The translations under genes and the position numbers were made by a program. Positions 13,960 to 23,011 of a stretch of DNA of 33,367 bases are shown in pieces. Each line of letters begins with the position of its first letter. The first letter of the stretch is position 1. Under the pieces are notes generated by a model. It saw nothing but the letters and a program-made list of their open reading frames with translations. It was not told where the DNA came from and did not search any database. The DNA comes from an uncultured Alphaproteobacteria bacterium (GTDB lineage Bacteria; Pseudomonadota; Alphaproteobacteria; HIMB59; GCA-002718135): contig CACHBB010000011.1 in the NCBI GenBank assembly GCA_902577945.1, forward strand, positions 1 to 33,367. The letters run 5' to 3'.

Positions 13960-14616
13960 TTATAAATTTATTTCTTTAATACAATTTTCTTGAATGTATT
14001 TTGGATTATTAACATTTTTAGATACTGGAAAATAATCAATATCATCTTCAACTTCACTATTATTAATTTGGAGAAATTTATTATCATTATCATTTAGATA
14101 TTCTAAACCTTCATTATGCGACATTATTAAAGGCATTCTGGAATGAATTTTAGAAAGATTTTCATTTGCTTCTTTTGTAATTATACATGCAACATTTATT
14201 TTAATATTATTTTTAATTTCTTGCCGCCATATACCTCCAAAAAACATTAATTCATTTTTTGGGATTGAGATAAAATATGGTTGTTTAATATTGCCTATTT
14301 TTTTCCATTCATAATAGCCGTTTGAAATTATTAAACACTTTCTCTTTACAAATGAATCTTTAAAAAGATATTTCGTTGAAATAGTTTCAATTCTTGCATT
14401 AATAACAAACTGAGTAGTATTCTTTAGTTTATCAAAGTAGCTAAAACTCCAAAATAAATTGTCTATGTAAATATTATTATTATTTTTATAAATTACATTA
14501 ATTAAATTTGATGGAGAAATATTATATGATTTTTTTGAATAATTTAATATACTTGAAGAAGGAAATAGTTTTAATATTTTTTCTTTTTTTTCAATATTTA
14601 CAAACCTACCACACAC
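13960..14616 (-). CDS. SRAP (YedK/HMCES-like) DNA-protein crosslink peptidase-like protein
   Basis: The family forms a thiazolidine crosslink between its N-terminal Cys2 and abasic sites in single-stranded DNA, protecting them. The frame can be read from 14667, but the protein must start Met-Cys-Gly-Arg-Phe. That is found exactly at a GTG (14614-14616) followed by C-G-R-F, giving 218 residues, the usual length. Other active-site parts are present: VINARIET (Asn-Ala-Arg and Glu-Thr), NGYYEWKK (catalytic Glu) and IHSRMPLIM (His). The GTG shares one base with the stop of the DUF4864 gene (TAGTG), so the two are translationally coupled. Upstream residues of the longer frame (MDDSWCIKT) are out-of-frame DUF4864 sequence and should be ignored. 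Confidence 0.9.
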   Translation of the reverse strand: MCGRFVNIEKKEKILKLFPSSSILNYSKKSYNISPSNLINVIYKNNNNIYIDNLFWSFSYFDKLKNTTQFVINARIETISTKYLFKDSFVKRKCLIISNGYYEWKKIGNIKQPYFISIPKNELMFFGGIWRQEIKNNIKINVACIITKEANENLSKIHSRMPLIMSHNEGLEYLNDNDNKFLQINNSEVEDDIDYFPVSKNVNNPKYIQENCIKEINL

Positions 14617-15074
14617 TAGGAAGCCTGTGATAGTGGCATAGGTCTTGATACACCAACTGTCATCCAACAGTCTTTGAATTCACCATCCTCACTGACTTTT
14701 TCAACGGTCCATTCAAAACCATATTTTTTTCCATTGACATCGGTTAATTCTACAAAATAATAGGAGGTAGTTTCTTTTTCCTCAACAGGTATTATTTTAT
14801 GATCGATATGATTGATCATCATTGCATATGATGGATTTTTTATCATTCTAATAAAATTGTTTAAGGGTCCAGTAGATTTTCTATTATTGGGATGTGCAAA
14901 TTCCCACGTTTGTTCTATTCCTGCGTCTTCAAAAGGTGAATTATTAATCTGAAGAGCTTTAAGCTGAATTGATATAACATCTTTTGAACTTATTGTTGGA
15001 TCTGGTTTGATCATCTCAGCATTAACACCTAAAGAAATAAGAAAGAATAATATAATGTATAAAATTTTTTGCAT
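14616..15074 (-). CDS. secreted DUF4864-like protein
   Basis: 152 residues beginning with a classic signal peptide (MQKILYIILFFLISLGVNA, cleavage expected after V-N-A near residue 19). The mature part starts like the DUF4864 family: an ISSKDVISIQLKALQ helix, a WEFAHPNNRKSTGPLNNFIRMIKNPSYAMM segment and a C-terminal EWTVEKVSEDGEFKDCWMTVGV strand. Such proteins occur widely in alphaproteobacteria, with a cystatin/NTF2-like fold assumed; no function is known. The SRAP gene follows with a one-base overlap. A TATAAT-like box on the minus strand (15092-15097) lies 17 bases upstream of the start, between this gene and the divergent LysE gene. The link between a periplasmic protein and a DNA-repair protein is probably only operonic. 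Confidence 0.78.
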   Translation of the reverse strand: MQKILYIILFFLISLGVNAEMIKPDPTISSKDVISIQLKALQINNSPFEDAGIEQTWEFAHPNNRKSTGPLNNFIRMIKNPSYAMMINHIDHKIIPVEEKETTSYYFVELTDVNGKKYGFEWTVEKVSEDGEFKDCWMTVGVSRPMPLSQAS

Positions 15075-15109
15075 TACTCTAAAATAGTGTAATTATATCA
15101 TAAAACAAT

Positions 15110-15709
15110 ATGCATATTTATGATTTCATCCAGGGACTAATAATCGGATCTACACTAATTATTGCTATTGGTCCTCAAAATTTATATGTAATAAATCAAG
15201 GATTAAAGAAAACATTTGTATTTACTGTAGTTCTGTTTTGCAGCCTTTCTGACAGTATTTTAATAATAATTGGTATAAATATATCGAGTATAATTGTTGG
15301 TATAAATCCAAATACAATTATTATTTTAAAAATTTTAGGAGGTATTTGGTTAGTATTTTATGGTTTAAATAAAATTAGATATGTTAATAAAATTAAAAAT
15401 TTACAAAATATCGATATAATTGAAAGTGATTTTAAAAAAACTCTAATAAACTTATTTCTAATTACTTATGCTAATCCACATGTATATTTAGATACAATTA
15501 TATTGATAGGTTCAATTTCTACAAATTTTAATAGTCAGTTATTCTTTGGAATAGGAGCAGTGATGGCAAGCTTTATATTCTTTTTTGCCCTAGGTTATTT
15601 GTCTAAACTTTTATCTAAATATATATATTCAAATAAAACTTCGTTTTGGATAGATTTAATTGTAGGATTTTTAATGATTTTGTATGGAATAAAATTTATA
15701 TTTTTTTAA
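15110..15709 (+). CDS. LysE/ArgO-family amino-acid exporter
   Basis: A 199-residue inner-membrane protein with about six hydrophobic helices. The family signature is at the N-terminus (GSTLIIAIGPQNLYVINQGLKK), with the matching helix in the second half (LFLITYANPHVYLDTIILIGSIS), where N-P-H-V-Y-L-D is typical of the ArgO/LysE branch exporting lysine, arginine or related basic amino acids. The long basic cytosolic loop between TM3 and TM4 (KIRYVNKIKN) is normal. No LysG-type regulator is adjacent. The gene is divergent from DUF4864 (35 bases) and its last 14 bases overlap the 3' end of the following convergent gene. Substrate assignment beyond a basic amino acid would be a guess. Confidence 0.88.
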   Translation: MHIYDFIQGLIIGSTLIIAIGPQNLYVINQGLKKTFVFTVVLFCSLSDSILIIIGINISSIIVGINPNTIIILKILGGIWLVFYGLNKIRYVNKIKNLQNIDIIESDFKKTLINLFLITYANPHVYLDTIILIGSISTNFNSQLFFGIGAVMASFIFFFALGYLSKLLSKYIYSNKTSFWIDLIVGFLMILYGIKFIFF

Positions 15710-18700
15710 AAAAACTTTCTAAATTTTCGCATACATTATCAACATTTTGCTTATTAAATACCAAAGGTGGCTTTATTTTTATAACATTATCATGAGGACC
15801 ATCAGTACTTAATAAGATACCGTTATCTCTCATAAAATTTATAATTTTTTTTGCTAATTGCTTATTTGGTTTAAGTTGATTTGAATTTTTTATAATATCA
15901 ATCCCTATAAATAACCCTCTTCCTCTCACTTCACTTATATATTTTTTGTTTTTGCTTTTGATTTTTTTCAACTTATTTAAAAAATACTTACCTACAATTA
16001 ATGCATTTTCCTGAAGTTTTTTATTTTCAATAACTTCCAATACTGATTTTCCTACAGCACAAGATACTGGATTACCTCCAAATGAATTAAAATATTCCAT
16101 GCCATTATTAAATGATGAAGCAATTTTTTCTGTTGTTACTACTGCAGCAATGGGATGACCATTGCCCATGGGTTTCCCTAAAGTAACAATATCTGGTATA
16201 ACTTGATGCTCTTCGAATGACCAAAAACCATTGCCAACTCTCCCAAATCCAGTTTGAACTTCATCTACAATACATAAAGCTTTATTCTTTCTAACTTCTT
16301 TGAAAACTTCATTTAAATAATTTTTTGGAAGTATGACCTGCCCTCCACATCCTAAAATACTCTCAACAAATAAACATGATACTTTATTAATTTTAGATTG
16401 ATGATTTATTTTTTCTTTTGCCTCATTAATATATTTCTTAACCCAATCTTTATTTTTATACTGCCACTTTCCTCTCAAAGGATCGGGCATTTCTAAAACA
16501 TGTACGTATTTCTTTTTGCCTAACCCACCTTTTCCATTAAATTTGTAAGGACTAAGGTCTATTAAAGAATTTGTATGACCGTGATATGCATTATCAATTA
16601 CAAATACATCTTTTGCTTTTGTGTATGTTTGAGCAATTCTATAAGCTAAATCATTAGCTTCAGATCCTGTACAAACAAAAAAAATTTTATTTAGTTTTTT
16701 AGGAAATTTACTAAGAAGTTTATCGCTATATTCATTAATTACATCATATAAATACCTCGTATTGGTATTTAATTTTAAATTTTGATTAATCATTGCATTA
16801 TGTACATGAGAGTTTGAATGACCAACATGTGAGATATTATTTACACAATCTAAATATCGTCTTCCATAACGATCAAAAAAATATTGATCTTTTGCTTCAA
16901 GCATATGCAATGGATGTTCATAAGAAATTGATAAATTGTGGGAAATATTTTTTTTTCTTGTTTTTAAAATAGTTTTGAAATCTTGTTTATTATTAAAAAA
17001 AGAATTTGGCATTTTAAGAATTAAGTTTGGATCTGGTGATATTTTTGACCATACATCAATTAAATATTCTTCCCCAACACCTGGAAAGTTTGTTTTTTCT
17101 CCCAATAGATCCAAAATAATTTGAAAATGTAAATGGGGAAGCCAATTACCATTTTCTTTAGTTTGACCAATTTTACCAATCCAATCACCTTTTTTAACTT
17201 TTTTACCTATTTTTAATTTATTTAATATTATTTTTGATAGATGCCCATAAAGTGTATAAAATTTAGTGTTTTCAAATTCATGTTCTAGAACAAGTGTCGG
17301 GCCATAATCAAACTTAAAGGCATTATTTTTAAGGATCTTTACCTTGCCATCAATAGGCGCGTATAAATCTGTACCATGTTCAATAAATATATCTATTCCT
17401 AGGTGAATATTGCGTCTTTCACTGTTATTTAATTCAGAAATAAAATTGATACCTTTGTATACTTTTCTTTTTTCTTTATATAATCCAATTCCAATATTTG
17501 AATTATCGTTTTTGTATATTTTATTAACTCTACTATTTATTTCAATATTATTAGGATTTCCTTTAAGCAAGTATGAAGTTGAATTTAATTTTAAAATAGA
17601 TTTATTTACGTCAAGCAAATTAAAACTAAAAATATTAGCAAAATCATTATTTTTTAAAAACGTAATAATTTTATTATAATTTTTAATAGTTGAATAACCA
17701 CAAATGTTTCTAATAATATAAATTAAAAACTGAGTTGGTATTTTTTCTAATTTTTCTAATAGCTCCCATGCATCATTTTCACTAATACTTAGATATTTAT
17801 TTGCAGGATATTTAATTCTTTGTTTCTTTGCCATTACAACTGTAATCATCAGTCTAGATTTAGTTAAAGAGATCAAAGAATTTATTTCATCTTCGTTTAT
17901 TGAATATATTTTATGATATTCAGAGATTATATTTTGTAATGTTGAAAAAATATTATTATTATTCATTAAAGCGTAAGATAAACAAATAGCTAGATCATTG
18001 ATTGTAGGTGCATAAATAGAGTCACCATAATCTAAAAGACCATTTATCTTATTATTTTTAACAACAAGATTATAATTATTAGGGTCTGAATGAGTAATAG
18101 AATATCTTAATTTTTTTAAATTAACTTTAACTAATTTTTTGTATTCTAAAAAACAATTAAGCAAAATTAATTTTTTTTTACCAGTAAAAATATTTATCTC
18201 TTTATATATCCAATCTATATTAGAGGGATCCCAAATAAATGTTCTGTACGCATCTTTGTCAAAAAAAGATTTCAACTGAACTGAAGTCATACCAAGTAAT
18301 TTACCTAATGATTTTTCAATATATGAATTAGTTTTTATATCTCCATACATTCTTCCATCTATGTAGGATAAGATTCTTACAAAACACTCTCTATTTTTTC
18401 TGTCTAAATATTTTACTATTTTTTTATGAAAAATTCTTGGGATGCATACTTTAAGTTTCTTAGAAGTACTTAAATGTTTAATTAATCTATCTTGATATTG
18501 TAGAATATTTAAATTTTCTGAAGGATTTGATATTTTAAGTACATATTTTATTTTATTTTGAATAGATATTGTGAAATTTACATCTCTTTCACTATTTAAT
18601 TTATTCAGGGTAAAGGATTTATTTCGTAAGAATGAATAATTAGTTTTTAGCCATTTAATTAAATGTTTTTTTTCAATTATAGGTGGCTCAACATCAAAAA

Positions 18701-18725
18701 CTGACATAAAAGGTGTATAATTCAT
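15696..18725 (-). CDS. kinase / M23 peptidase / class III aminotransferase-like trifunctional fusion
   Basis: About 1010 residues with three domains (numbered from the longest frame, start 18746). Residues 30-350 are an aminoglycoside-phosphotransferase/choline-kinase fold: HSDPNNYN with His219, Asp221, Asn226, and LLDYGD with Asp239. Residues about 435-565 are an M23 (LytM) zinc peptidase domain with all ligands: His448, Asp452, YGH (502), and H-x-H (538, 540). Residues 600-1016 are a class III PLP enzyme: [29 protein letters not shown], Asp828 and Schiff-base Lys858 ([11 protein letters not shown]). Kinase plus this PLP branch matches the animal hydroxylysine kinase and AGXT2-like phospho-lyases acting on phosphoethanolamine or phosphohydroxylysine. 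I place the start at ATG 18723-18725 or at 18707; the longest frame overlaps the divergent psuK. Fusions of this layout are known to me; the purpose of the peptidase is not. Confidence 0.85.
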   Translation of the reverse strand: MNYTPFMSVFDVEPPIIEKKHLIKWLKTNYSFLRNKSFTLNKLNSERDVNFTISIQNKIKYVLKISNPSENLNILQYQDRLIKHLSTSKKLKVCIPRIFHKKIVKYLDRKNRECFVRILSYIDGRMYGDIKTNSYIEKSLGKLLGMTSVQLKSFFDKDAYRTFIWDPSNIDWIYKEINIFTGKKKLILLNCFLEYKKLVKVNLKKLRYSITHSDPNNYNLVVKNNKINGLLDYGDSIYAPTINDLAICLSYALMNNNNIFSTLQNIISEYHKIYSINEDEINSLISLTKSRLMITVVMAKKQRIKYPANKYLSISENDAWELLEKLEKIPTQFLIYIIRNICGYSTIKNYNKIITFLKNNDFANIFSFNLLDVNKSILKLNSTSYLLKGNPNNIEINSRVNKIYKNDNSNIGIGLYKEKRKVYKGINFISELNNSERRNIHLGIDIFIEHGTDLYAPIDGKVKILKNNAFKFDYGPTLVLEHEFENTKFYTLYGHLSKIILNKLKIGKKVKKGDWIGKIGQTKENGNWLPHLHFQIILDLLGEKTNFPGVGEEYLIDVWSKISPDPNLILKMPNSFFNNKQDFKTILKTRKKNISHNLSISYEHPLHMLEAKDQYFFDRYGRRYLDCVNNISHVGHSNSHVHNAMINQNLKLNTNTRYLYDVINEYSDKLLSKFPKKLNKIFFVCTGSEANDLAYRIAQTYTKAKDVFVIDNAYHGHTNSLIDLSPYKFNGKGGLGKKKYVHVLEMPDPLRGKWQYKNKDWVKKYINEAKEKINHQSKINKVSCLFVESILGCGGQVILPKNYLNEVFKEVRKNKALCIVDEVQTGFGRVGNGFWSFEEHQVIPDIVTLGKPMGNGHPIAAVVTTEKIASSFNNGMEYFNSFGGNPVSCAVGKSVLEVIENKKLQENALIVGKYFLNKLKKIKSKNKKYISEVRGRGLFIGIDIIKNSNQLKPNKQLAKKIINFMRDNGILLSTDGPHDNVIKIKPPLVFNKQNVDNVCENLESFFKKI

Positions 18726-18726
18726 A

Positions 18727-19614
18727 ATGACAAAATCTAAAAACATTTTTGTTTGTATTGGGGCAATTCATTACGATTATTTATTAAATTTAAAAAATAT
18801 CATTATAAATAACCGTACAAATCCTATAACTCATAATTACAGAATTGGAGGTGTTGCCTATAATGTTGCAGAATTAATATCAGTTTTTGATAAAATTCAA
18901 TTTTATAGTCTTTCAATTAATAAAGAATTACAAAAAAAAATTTCAAAAAATATATCAGTAAAAAAAATTAATAATGAAAAATCAGAAAGATACTATGTAG
19001 CATTATCTGATAAAAATAATAAATTTATATTAGGTCTTGCAAATACAGATGTGTATGAAAATACAAAATTTTATAAAATTCCAAATATAGTTAATAAATA
19101 TATTATATTTGATCTAAATTTTTCAAAGGATTTTATCGAAAATGCAATTAACAAACTTTCGAATAGAAACAAAATTGTCATATGTGCAACATCAGTTCAT
19201 AAAATTATAAAAATTAAAAAAATACTTAGTAGAATTGATATAATTTTTCTTAATAAAGCTGAATTAATAAAATTAACAAATATTTATAGTATAGAACAAG
19301 GAGTAAAAAAGATTTTAAAGATTAATAATAAAATTAAAATTGTAGCTACAAACTCTAAAAATAACGTAATTTATGGAGATAATAATTCAATTATAAAATT
19401 AAAGCCTCCTAAAATTAAAGTTAAAAATGAAAACGGTGCAGGTGATGCTTTAGCTGGTATGATGTTATATTTGTTATCAAAAGGATATAATAAAGAACAA
19501 ATTTTAAAATATTCAGTAGCATGTGGATCTTATTATGCTAATGGTAATAGATTAAGTTCAAAAAAAGATTTATTAAAAATTAAGCATATTTCTAGACGTG
19601 TAAAATTAAAATAA
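18727..19614 (+). CDS. psuK: PfkB-family kinase, probable pseudouridine kinase
   Basis: A ribokinase-fold sugar kinase of 295 residues phosphorylating the 5' position of pseudouridine. Visible are the N-terminal IGAIHYDYLLNL, the di-glycine hinge YRIGGVAYNVAEL, a middle FLNKAEL (the N-K-A-E nucleotide motif) and the catalytic NGAGDALAGMM loop with its Asp. The sequence is diverged and lysine-rich, but the directly following psuG, one base after the stop, makes pseudouridine the likely substrate. Together they convert pseudouridine to uracil and ribose 5-phosphate. The ATG lies one base from the ATG (18723-18725) of the divergent fusion gene, so if both starts are used the control region must lie inside coding sequence. 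Confidence 0.85.
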   Translation: MTKSKNIFVCIGAIHYDYLLNLKNIIINNRTNPITHNYRIGGVAYNVAELISVFDKIQFYSLSINKELQKKISKNISVKKINNEKSERYYVALSDKNNKFILGLANTDVYENTKFYKIPNIVNKYIIFDLNFSKDFIENAINKLSNRNKIVICATSVHKIIKIKKILSRIDIIFLNKAELIKLTNIYSIEQGVKKILKINNKIKIVATNSKNNVIYGDNNSIIKLKPPKIKVKNENGAGDALAGMMLYLLSKGYNKEQILKYSVACGSYYANGNRLSSKKDLLKIKHISRRVKLK

Positions 19615-19615
19615 G

Positions 19616-20524
19616 ATGAGTAATTTGTTTGAAATTAGTAATGATGTTCAAAAAGCAATAGATTTAAAAAAACCTATAGTTGCTCTAGAAAGTACTCTAA
19701 TTAGTCATGGGTTACCTTATCCAGATAATATTAAAGTGGCTAAGGAGTCAATAAAGGCTATAGAAGATAATGGTTCAGTTGCTGCAACAATTGGAATAAT
19801 AAACGGTAAAGTTAAAATTGGATTAAATGAAGATGACATAAACATACTTGCAAAAGATCATAATGTACAAAAAGTATCAAATCATAATATAAATTTATCA
19901 ATATTTAAAAAAGAAAATGCTGCAACAACTGTAGCGAGCACAATATCTATAGCATCAATATTTGGAATAAAATTTTTTGTCACAGGTGGAATTGGGGGTG
20001 TGCACTTAAATGCAAAAAATACATATGATGTATCAGCAGATTTATATTCTTTATCAGAACATACTAATTACGTAATTTGTAGTGGAGCTAAATCAATCTT
20101 AGATTTAAATAAAACTTATGAACTTTTAGAAACATTAGGAATAACAAGACTCGGCTATAAAACCGATCATATGCCAGGTTTCTGGTTTTCTGAAACTAAG
20201 CATCAAGTAGATAATAATTTTGAGAGTATTTCTGATATAAGTAATTTTTTGAAATTAAATTCAAAACTTAATCATAAAAAATCAATACTAATTTTCAATA
20301 AGGTCCCTGAAATAAATGCTATTAGTGAAGATAAAATTAATGAATGGATAAATGGCGCTTTACTAAAAGCTGAAAAAAATAAAATTAATGGTAAAGAACT
20401 TACACCATTTCTAATAAAAGAAATAAATAATTCTTCAAATAATAAGACTTTAACAGCCAATGTTTCATTAATTATAAATAATGCTGATTTAGCAGGGAAA
20501 ATAGCTAAAAATTTTTACACTTAA
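19616..20524 (+). CDS. psuG: pseudouridine-5'-phosphate glycosidase
   Basis: Cleaves the C-C glycosidic bond of pseudouridine 5'-phosphate to uracil and ribose 5-phosphate. The 302-residue protein is full length and the family landmarks are present: VALESTLISHGLPYP (Glu25, His31), Lys86 in VQKVSNHN, NAATTVASTISIA, FVTGGIGGVH (His130), YDVSADL and the Schiff-base Lys159 in CSGAKSILDL, the last at the expected offset from Lys166 of the E. coli enzyme. It is in one transcript with psuK and its last bases (the shared TTAA) overlap the 3' end of the nucleoside hydrolase on the other strand. Identification is very secure. Confidence 0.95.
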   Translation: MSNLFEISNDVQKAIDLKKPIVALESTLISHGLPYPDNIKVAKESIKAIEDNGSVAATIGIINGKVKIGLNEDDINILAKDHNVQKVSNHNINLSIFKKENAATTVASTISIASIFGIKFFVTGGIGGVHLNAKNTYDVSADLYSLSEHTNYVICSGAKSILDLNKTYELLETLGITRLGYKTDHMPGFWFSETKHQVDNNFESISDISNFLKLNSKLNHKKSILIFNKVPEINAISEDKINEWINGALLKAEKNKINGKELTPFLIKEINNSSNNKTLTANVSLIINNADLAGKIAKNFYT

Positions 20525-21465
20525 GGTAAATTAGATAGCTTATTTTTAAGTAATTCAAAAAATTTTTTATCATCTGCATGATTCATTACCATGCAGTTTG
20601 GCTTTCTTTTTGTGACTCCAAGCCAATCAACAATAGTTTCTCCACGCGTTAATTCAGAGGTTTCTTCAACAATAACGTTTACTAACTTTCCTTTAAAAAT
20701 GTTTGGGTCTAACAAATATGCAATAACGCATGGATCATGAAGAGGAGTATCTTCAGTCTCGTATAATTTTTTGTGAAAAATTGTATAAAATTCCATAAGT
20801 TCTCCAAAAAATTTAGAACTTTTATTATTATTTTCATTCATATTATTAATAATTATTCTATTTACATTAACCTGGTGAGTAACATCTAAACCCATCATTG
20901 TTAGTGGAATACCTGAATCTAATACAATATTTGCAGCATGAGGATCGACATAAATATTAAATTCTGCAGAGGGAGTTGTATTTCCTAAACACATTGCTGC
21001 TCCACCCATAAAAACTATTTCTTTTATTTTGTTCTTGATTGATGGATCTTTTTGAAGACTTAAGGCAATATTAGTAAGTGGACCTGTAGGACAGATGTAA
21101 ATTTGATCAGAAGATGATTTACAAGTTTCTATTATAAAATCTATTGCATTATGCTCTTGAGCCTTAAAGTCAGCGTTAACAATTATAGGATCGCCTTTTT
21201 TATCTAGTCCTGTTTTGCCATGGACATATTCAGCTGTAAATAAATCATAATGTATTGGTTTATTAGCACCAGAATAAATTTTTAAATCAGTTCTTTCAAT
21301 TAATGTGCAAACTTTTAATGCATTATTTACTGTATTATTTAATCCTGAATTTCCACCTACACAAGTAATTCCTAGTATCTCGATCTCTGAAGAAGCAGCT
21401 GCTAGCATTATAGCTACTGCATCATCATGACCTGGGTCACAATCTAAAATAATTTTTTTAGTCAT
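20521..21465 (-). CDS. inosine/uridine-preferring nucleoside hydrolase
   Basis: Hydrolyses the N-glycosidic bond of ribonucleosides to base and ribose. The calcium-site motif ILDCDPGHDDAVAIM (Asp8, Asp10, Asp14, Asp15) opens the 314-residue protein, followed by TCVGGNSGLNNTVNNA, PTGPLTNIALSL, FMGGAA with AEFNIYVDPHAA, and HDPCVIAYLL with the last metal Asp. Purine versus pyrimidine preference cannot be read from this. It is convergent with psuG and downstream of a PHYHD1-like oxygenase, whose stop lies eight bases inside this gene's start, so these two are co-transcribed. With psuKG it makes a local nucleoside-salvage block. Confidence 0.92.
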   Translation of the reverse strand: MTKKIILDCDPGHDDAVAIMLAAASSEIEILGITCVGGNSGLNNTVNNALKVCTLIERTDLKIYSGANKPIHYDLFTAEYVHGKTGLDKKGDPIIVNADFKAQEHNAIDFIIETCKSSSDQIYICPTGPLTNIALSLQKDPSIKNKIKEIVFMGGAAMCLGNTTPSAEFNIYVDPHAANIVLDSGIPLTMMGLDVTHQVNVNRIIINNMNENNNKSSKFFGELMEFYTIFHKKLYETEDTPLHDPCVIAYLLDPNIFKGKLVNVIVEETSELTRGETIVDWLGVTKRKPNCMVMNHADDKKFFELLKNKLSNLP

Positions 21466-22321
21466 TCATAAAACTTTTAAGAGGAAGATTAGGTCTTTGT
21501 AGCCAATTCCAGTCAGGATAATTATTATTTTGATCAATTATATGAATTGTATAGGCATGTCTTGAATTTGGACTAGTATTTTCACAAGAATAATGAGGAA
21601 GCCTTCCATGCAACAAAACTAAGGATCCCTTTTTTACTTCAACAAATGTGTCTGTATCTGGAAATTCCTCATTATTAATATCTAGCATTATCATTTTCCC
21701 ATCAACTTTTTTAAATAATTTTCTTAATGGGCCTTTGTGACCGCCACTTGCAACCTGTAAACAGCCATTACTCTTATTTGCGTCTTCTAAAGCAAACCAA
21801 AATCCTACTGTACTTTCTGGTTCAGTATAAAGGAATGTAGAGTCTTGATGACATACCACTTCTCCTCCTATCTTTGGTTGTTTAAAAATATACATGGATT
21901 GAAGTAATTTTGGTTTTTGGAAACCAATTTTTAGAGCTATGTCTTGAAGCTCTTCTTTGTGAGAAAATTTATGAAATACATCATCTAAATCGTGCAGTGC
22001 ATGACCAATTTTGTTAACAATAAAATGTTTATTTTTATCAATATTATTTTTTTCTAAATTTGCTTTTTCTTCAAAGAAAAATCTAATTTTATCACCTGAA
22101 TCTAAAAAATATCTATCATCATTATGAGATTGATTAATTGTATCAAAAATAGACTTTTGATTATTTAAGTTATTATTATCAATTAAGTAAGTTGACCTTT
22201 CAATTATTTTGTCACATTCTTCAGCACTATTAAAATCCTCAATAACAAGGTATCCACTTTCATTCCAAAAATTAACCATTTCTTTACTCATAGGTAAATC
22301 AGTTTTCTTAAAATAATTCAT
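21458..22321 (-). CDS. phytanoyl-CoA dioxygenase family protein (PHYHD1-like)
   Basis: A 2-oxoglutarate/Fe(II) oxygenase of 287 residues. The iron ligands are His158 and Asp160 in CHQDSTFLYTEP and His243 in LHGRLPHYS; Arg254 in NSRHAYTIH should bind 2-oxoglutarate. The stretch from the H-x-D motif to GFWFALEDANKSNGCL and the end (NWLQRPNLPL) resembles human PHYHD1 and its bacterial homologues more than true phytanoyl-CoA hydroxylase. Substrate is unknown. The start at 22321 (MNYFKKTDLP) is followed by another Met at residue 11. It is preceded by a 77-residue membrane protein that overlaps by one base, and is followed with an eight-base overlap by the nucleoside hydrolase. A role in oxidising a modified nucleoside would fit but is speculation. 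Confidence 0.88.
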   Translation of the reverse strand: MNYFKKTDLPMSKEMVNFWNESGYLVIEDFNSAEECDKIIERSTYLIDNNNLNNQKSIFDTINQSHNDDRYFLDSGDKIRFFFEEKANLEKNNIDKNKHFIVNKIGHALHDLDDVFHKFSHKEELQDIALKIGFQKPKLLQSMYIFKQPKIGGEVVCHQDSTFLYTEPESTVGFWFALEDANKSNGCLQVASGGHKGPLRKLFKKVDGKMIMLDINNEEFPDTDTFVEVKKGSLVLLHGRLPHYSCENTSPNSRHAYTIHIIDQNNNYPDWNWLQRPNLPLKSFMND

Positions 22322-22554
22322 TAAATTCCTATTAGTTTAGTTAAAAAGGGTAATCCAACTTTAATTAAATTTAAAAGCTGCGGTATTAAAAATTTGCCAG
22401 AAGTGGCAAGGAAAAATAATAAACCAGCTACAACTACTATCAAAATTAAGTTTCTATATAATTTAGAGCTTCCAAATGAGCCAGATTTAGCTCTAGATCT
22501 TAAAATAAATAAAATCATTACAATTACAGCTAAAACAATTAACAATCGGATCAT
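22321..22554 (-). CDS. small two-helix membrane protein
   Basis: 77 residues: a hydrophobic helix at about 2-18, a basic loop LRSRAKSGSFGSSKLYRN, a second helix at about 36-51, and an amphipathic tail with KFLIPQLLNLIKVGLPF. The layout resembles the N-terminal membrane segment of Tim14/DjlA-like DnaJ proteins of alphaproteobacteria, but there is no J domain here, so that is only an impression. It overlaps the oxygenase start by one base and faces the divergent four-helix protein at 22628. No function is assigned. Codon use and the tight junction with its neighbour argue that it is a real gene. Confidence 0.65.
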   Translation of the reverse strand: MIRLLIVLAVIVMILFILRSRAKSGSFGSSKLYRNLILIVVVAGLLFFLATSGKFLIPQLLNLIKVGLPFLTKLIGI

Positions 22555-22592
22555 ATCTTTTACTATATTTAGATAATAAAATTTGCAATCTT

Positions 22593-22614
22593 AAATATTT
22601 ATAAATAAATATTT
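22593..22614. repeat. perfect 10-base inverted repeat in a divergent intergenic region
   Basis: AAATATTTAT at 22593-22602 and its exact reverse complement ATAAATATTT at 22605-22614 are separated by AA. It lies in the 73-base gap between the divergent membrane-protein genes at 22554 and 22628, ending 13 bases before the plus-strand ATG. It could be an operator half-site pair or a cruciform. It contains only A and T, so chance is a serious alternative in this genome. Confidence 0.3.
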
Positions 22615-22627
22615 ATTCTTAATTAAT

Positions 22628-23011
22628 ATGATTAAATTAAGTTTATTAGTATTATCAATATTTTCTTTAATTTATGGAGTATATTTTCTATTCTTTCCTT
22701 TCAATTTTGTAAATATAACGGCAGCTGAAGAAACAAATATTGCTTGGTTAAGAAATATAGGGGCTTCCATTACTGGATTATTATTTATAGGATTACTGTA
22801 TATTTATATTAATCCTGAAAAATCTCTAAAATTATTAACCATAATAACAATTACTTCAATTATTCAAACTTCAGCTTTGATATATTCCAGACTATTTAAT
22901 GAATTTTCAGCTAAAAAAATTTTTTTAATTGATTTAACTATATATAGCGCTTTGATTGTAACAATTTATTTAATCTTTATTACAATTAAGTATAAAAAAA
23001 TATTTAATTAA
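22628..23011 (+). CDS. four-helix integral membrane protein of unknown function
   Basis: 127 residues with four predicted helices (about 2-22, 44-62, 66-88 and 98-121). The loop after the first helix, VNITAAEETNIAWLRNIGA, and the helix start ASITGLLFIGLLYIY are like small DUF4345 or related four-helix proteins, but I cannot place it with confidence. The C-terminus is basic (KYKKIFN), suggesting a cytoplasmic end. It stands alone on the plus strand, and its last eight bases overlap the 3' end of the convergent VTT-family gene. No motif suggests an enzyme or a specific transport role. Confidence 0.65.
   Translation: MIKLSLLVLSIFSLIYGVYFLFFPFNFVNITAAEETNIAWLRNIGASITGLLFIGLLYIYINPEKSLKLLTIITITSIIQTSALIYSRLFNEFSAKKIFLIDLTIYSALIVTIYLIFITIKYKKIFN

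Noticed and set aside
17410-17679. An 89-residue plus-strand frame inside the kinase/M23/PLP fusion gene
   Set aside because: It lies wholly within a strongly supported coding region on the other strand and has only low-complexity Leu/Phe/Ser sequence.
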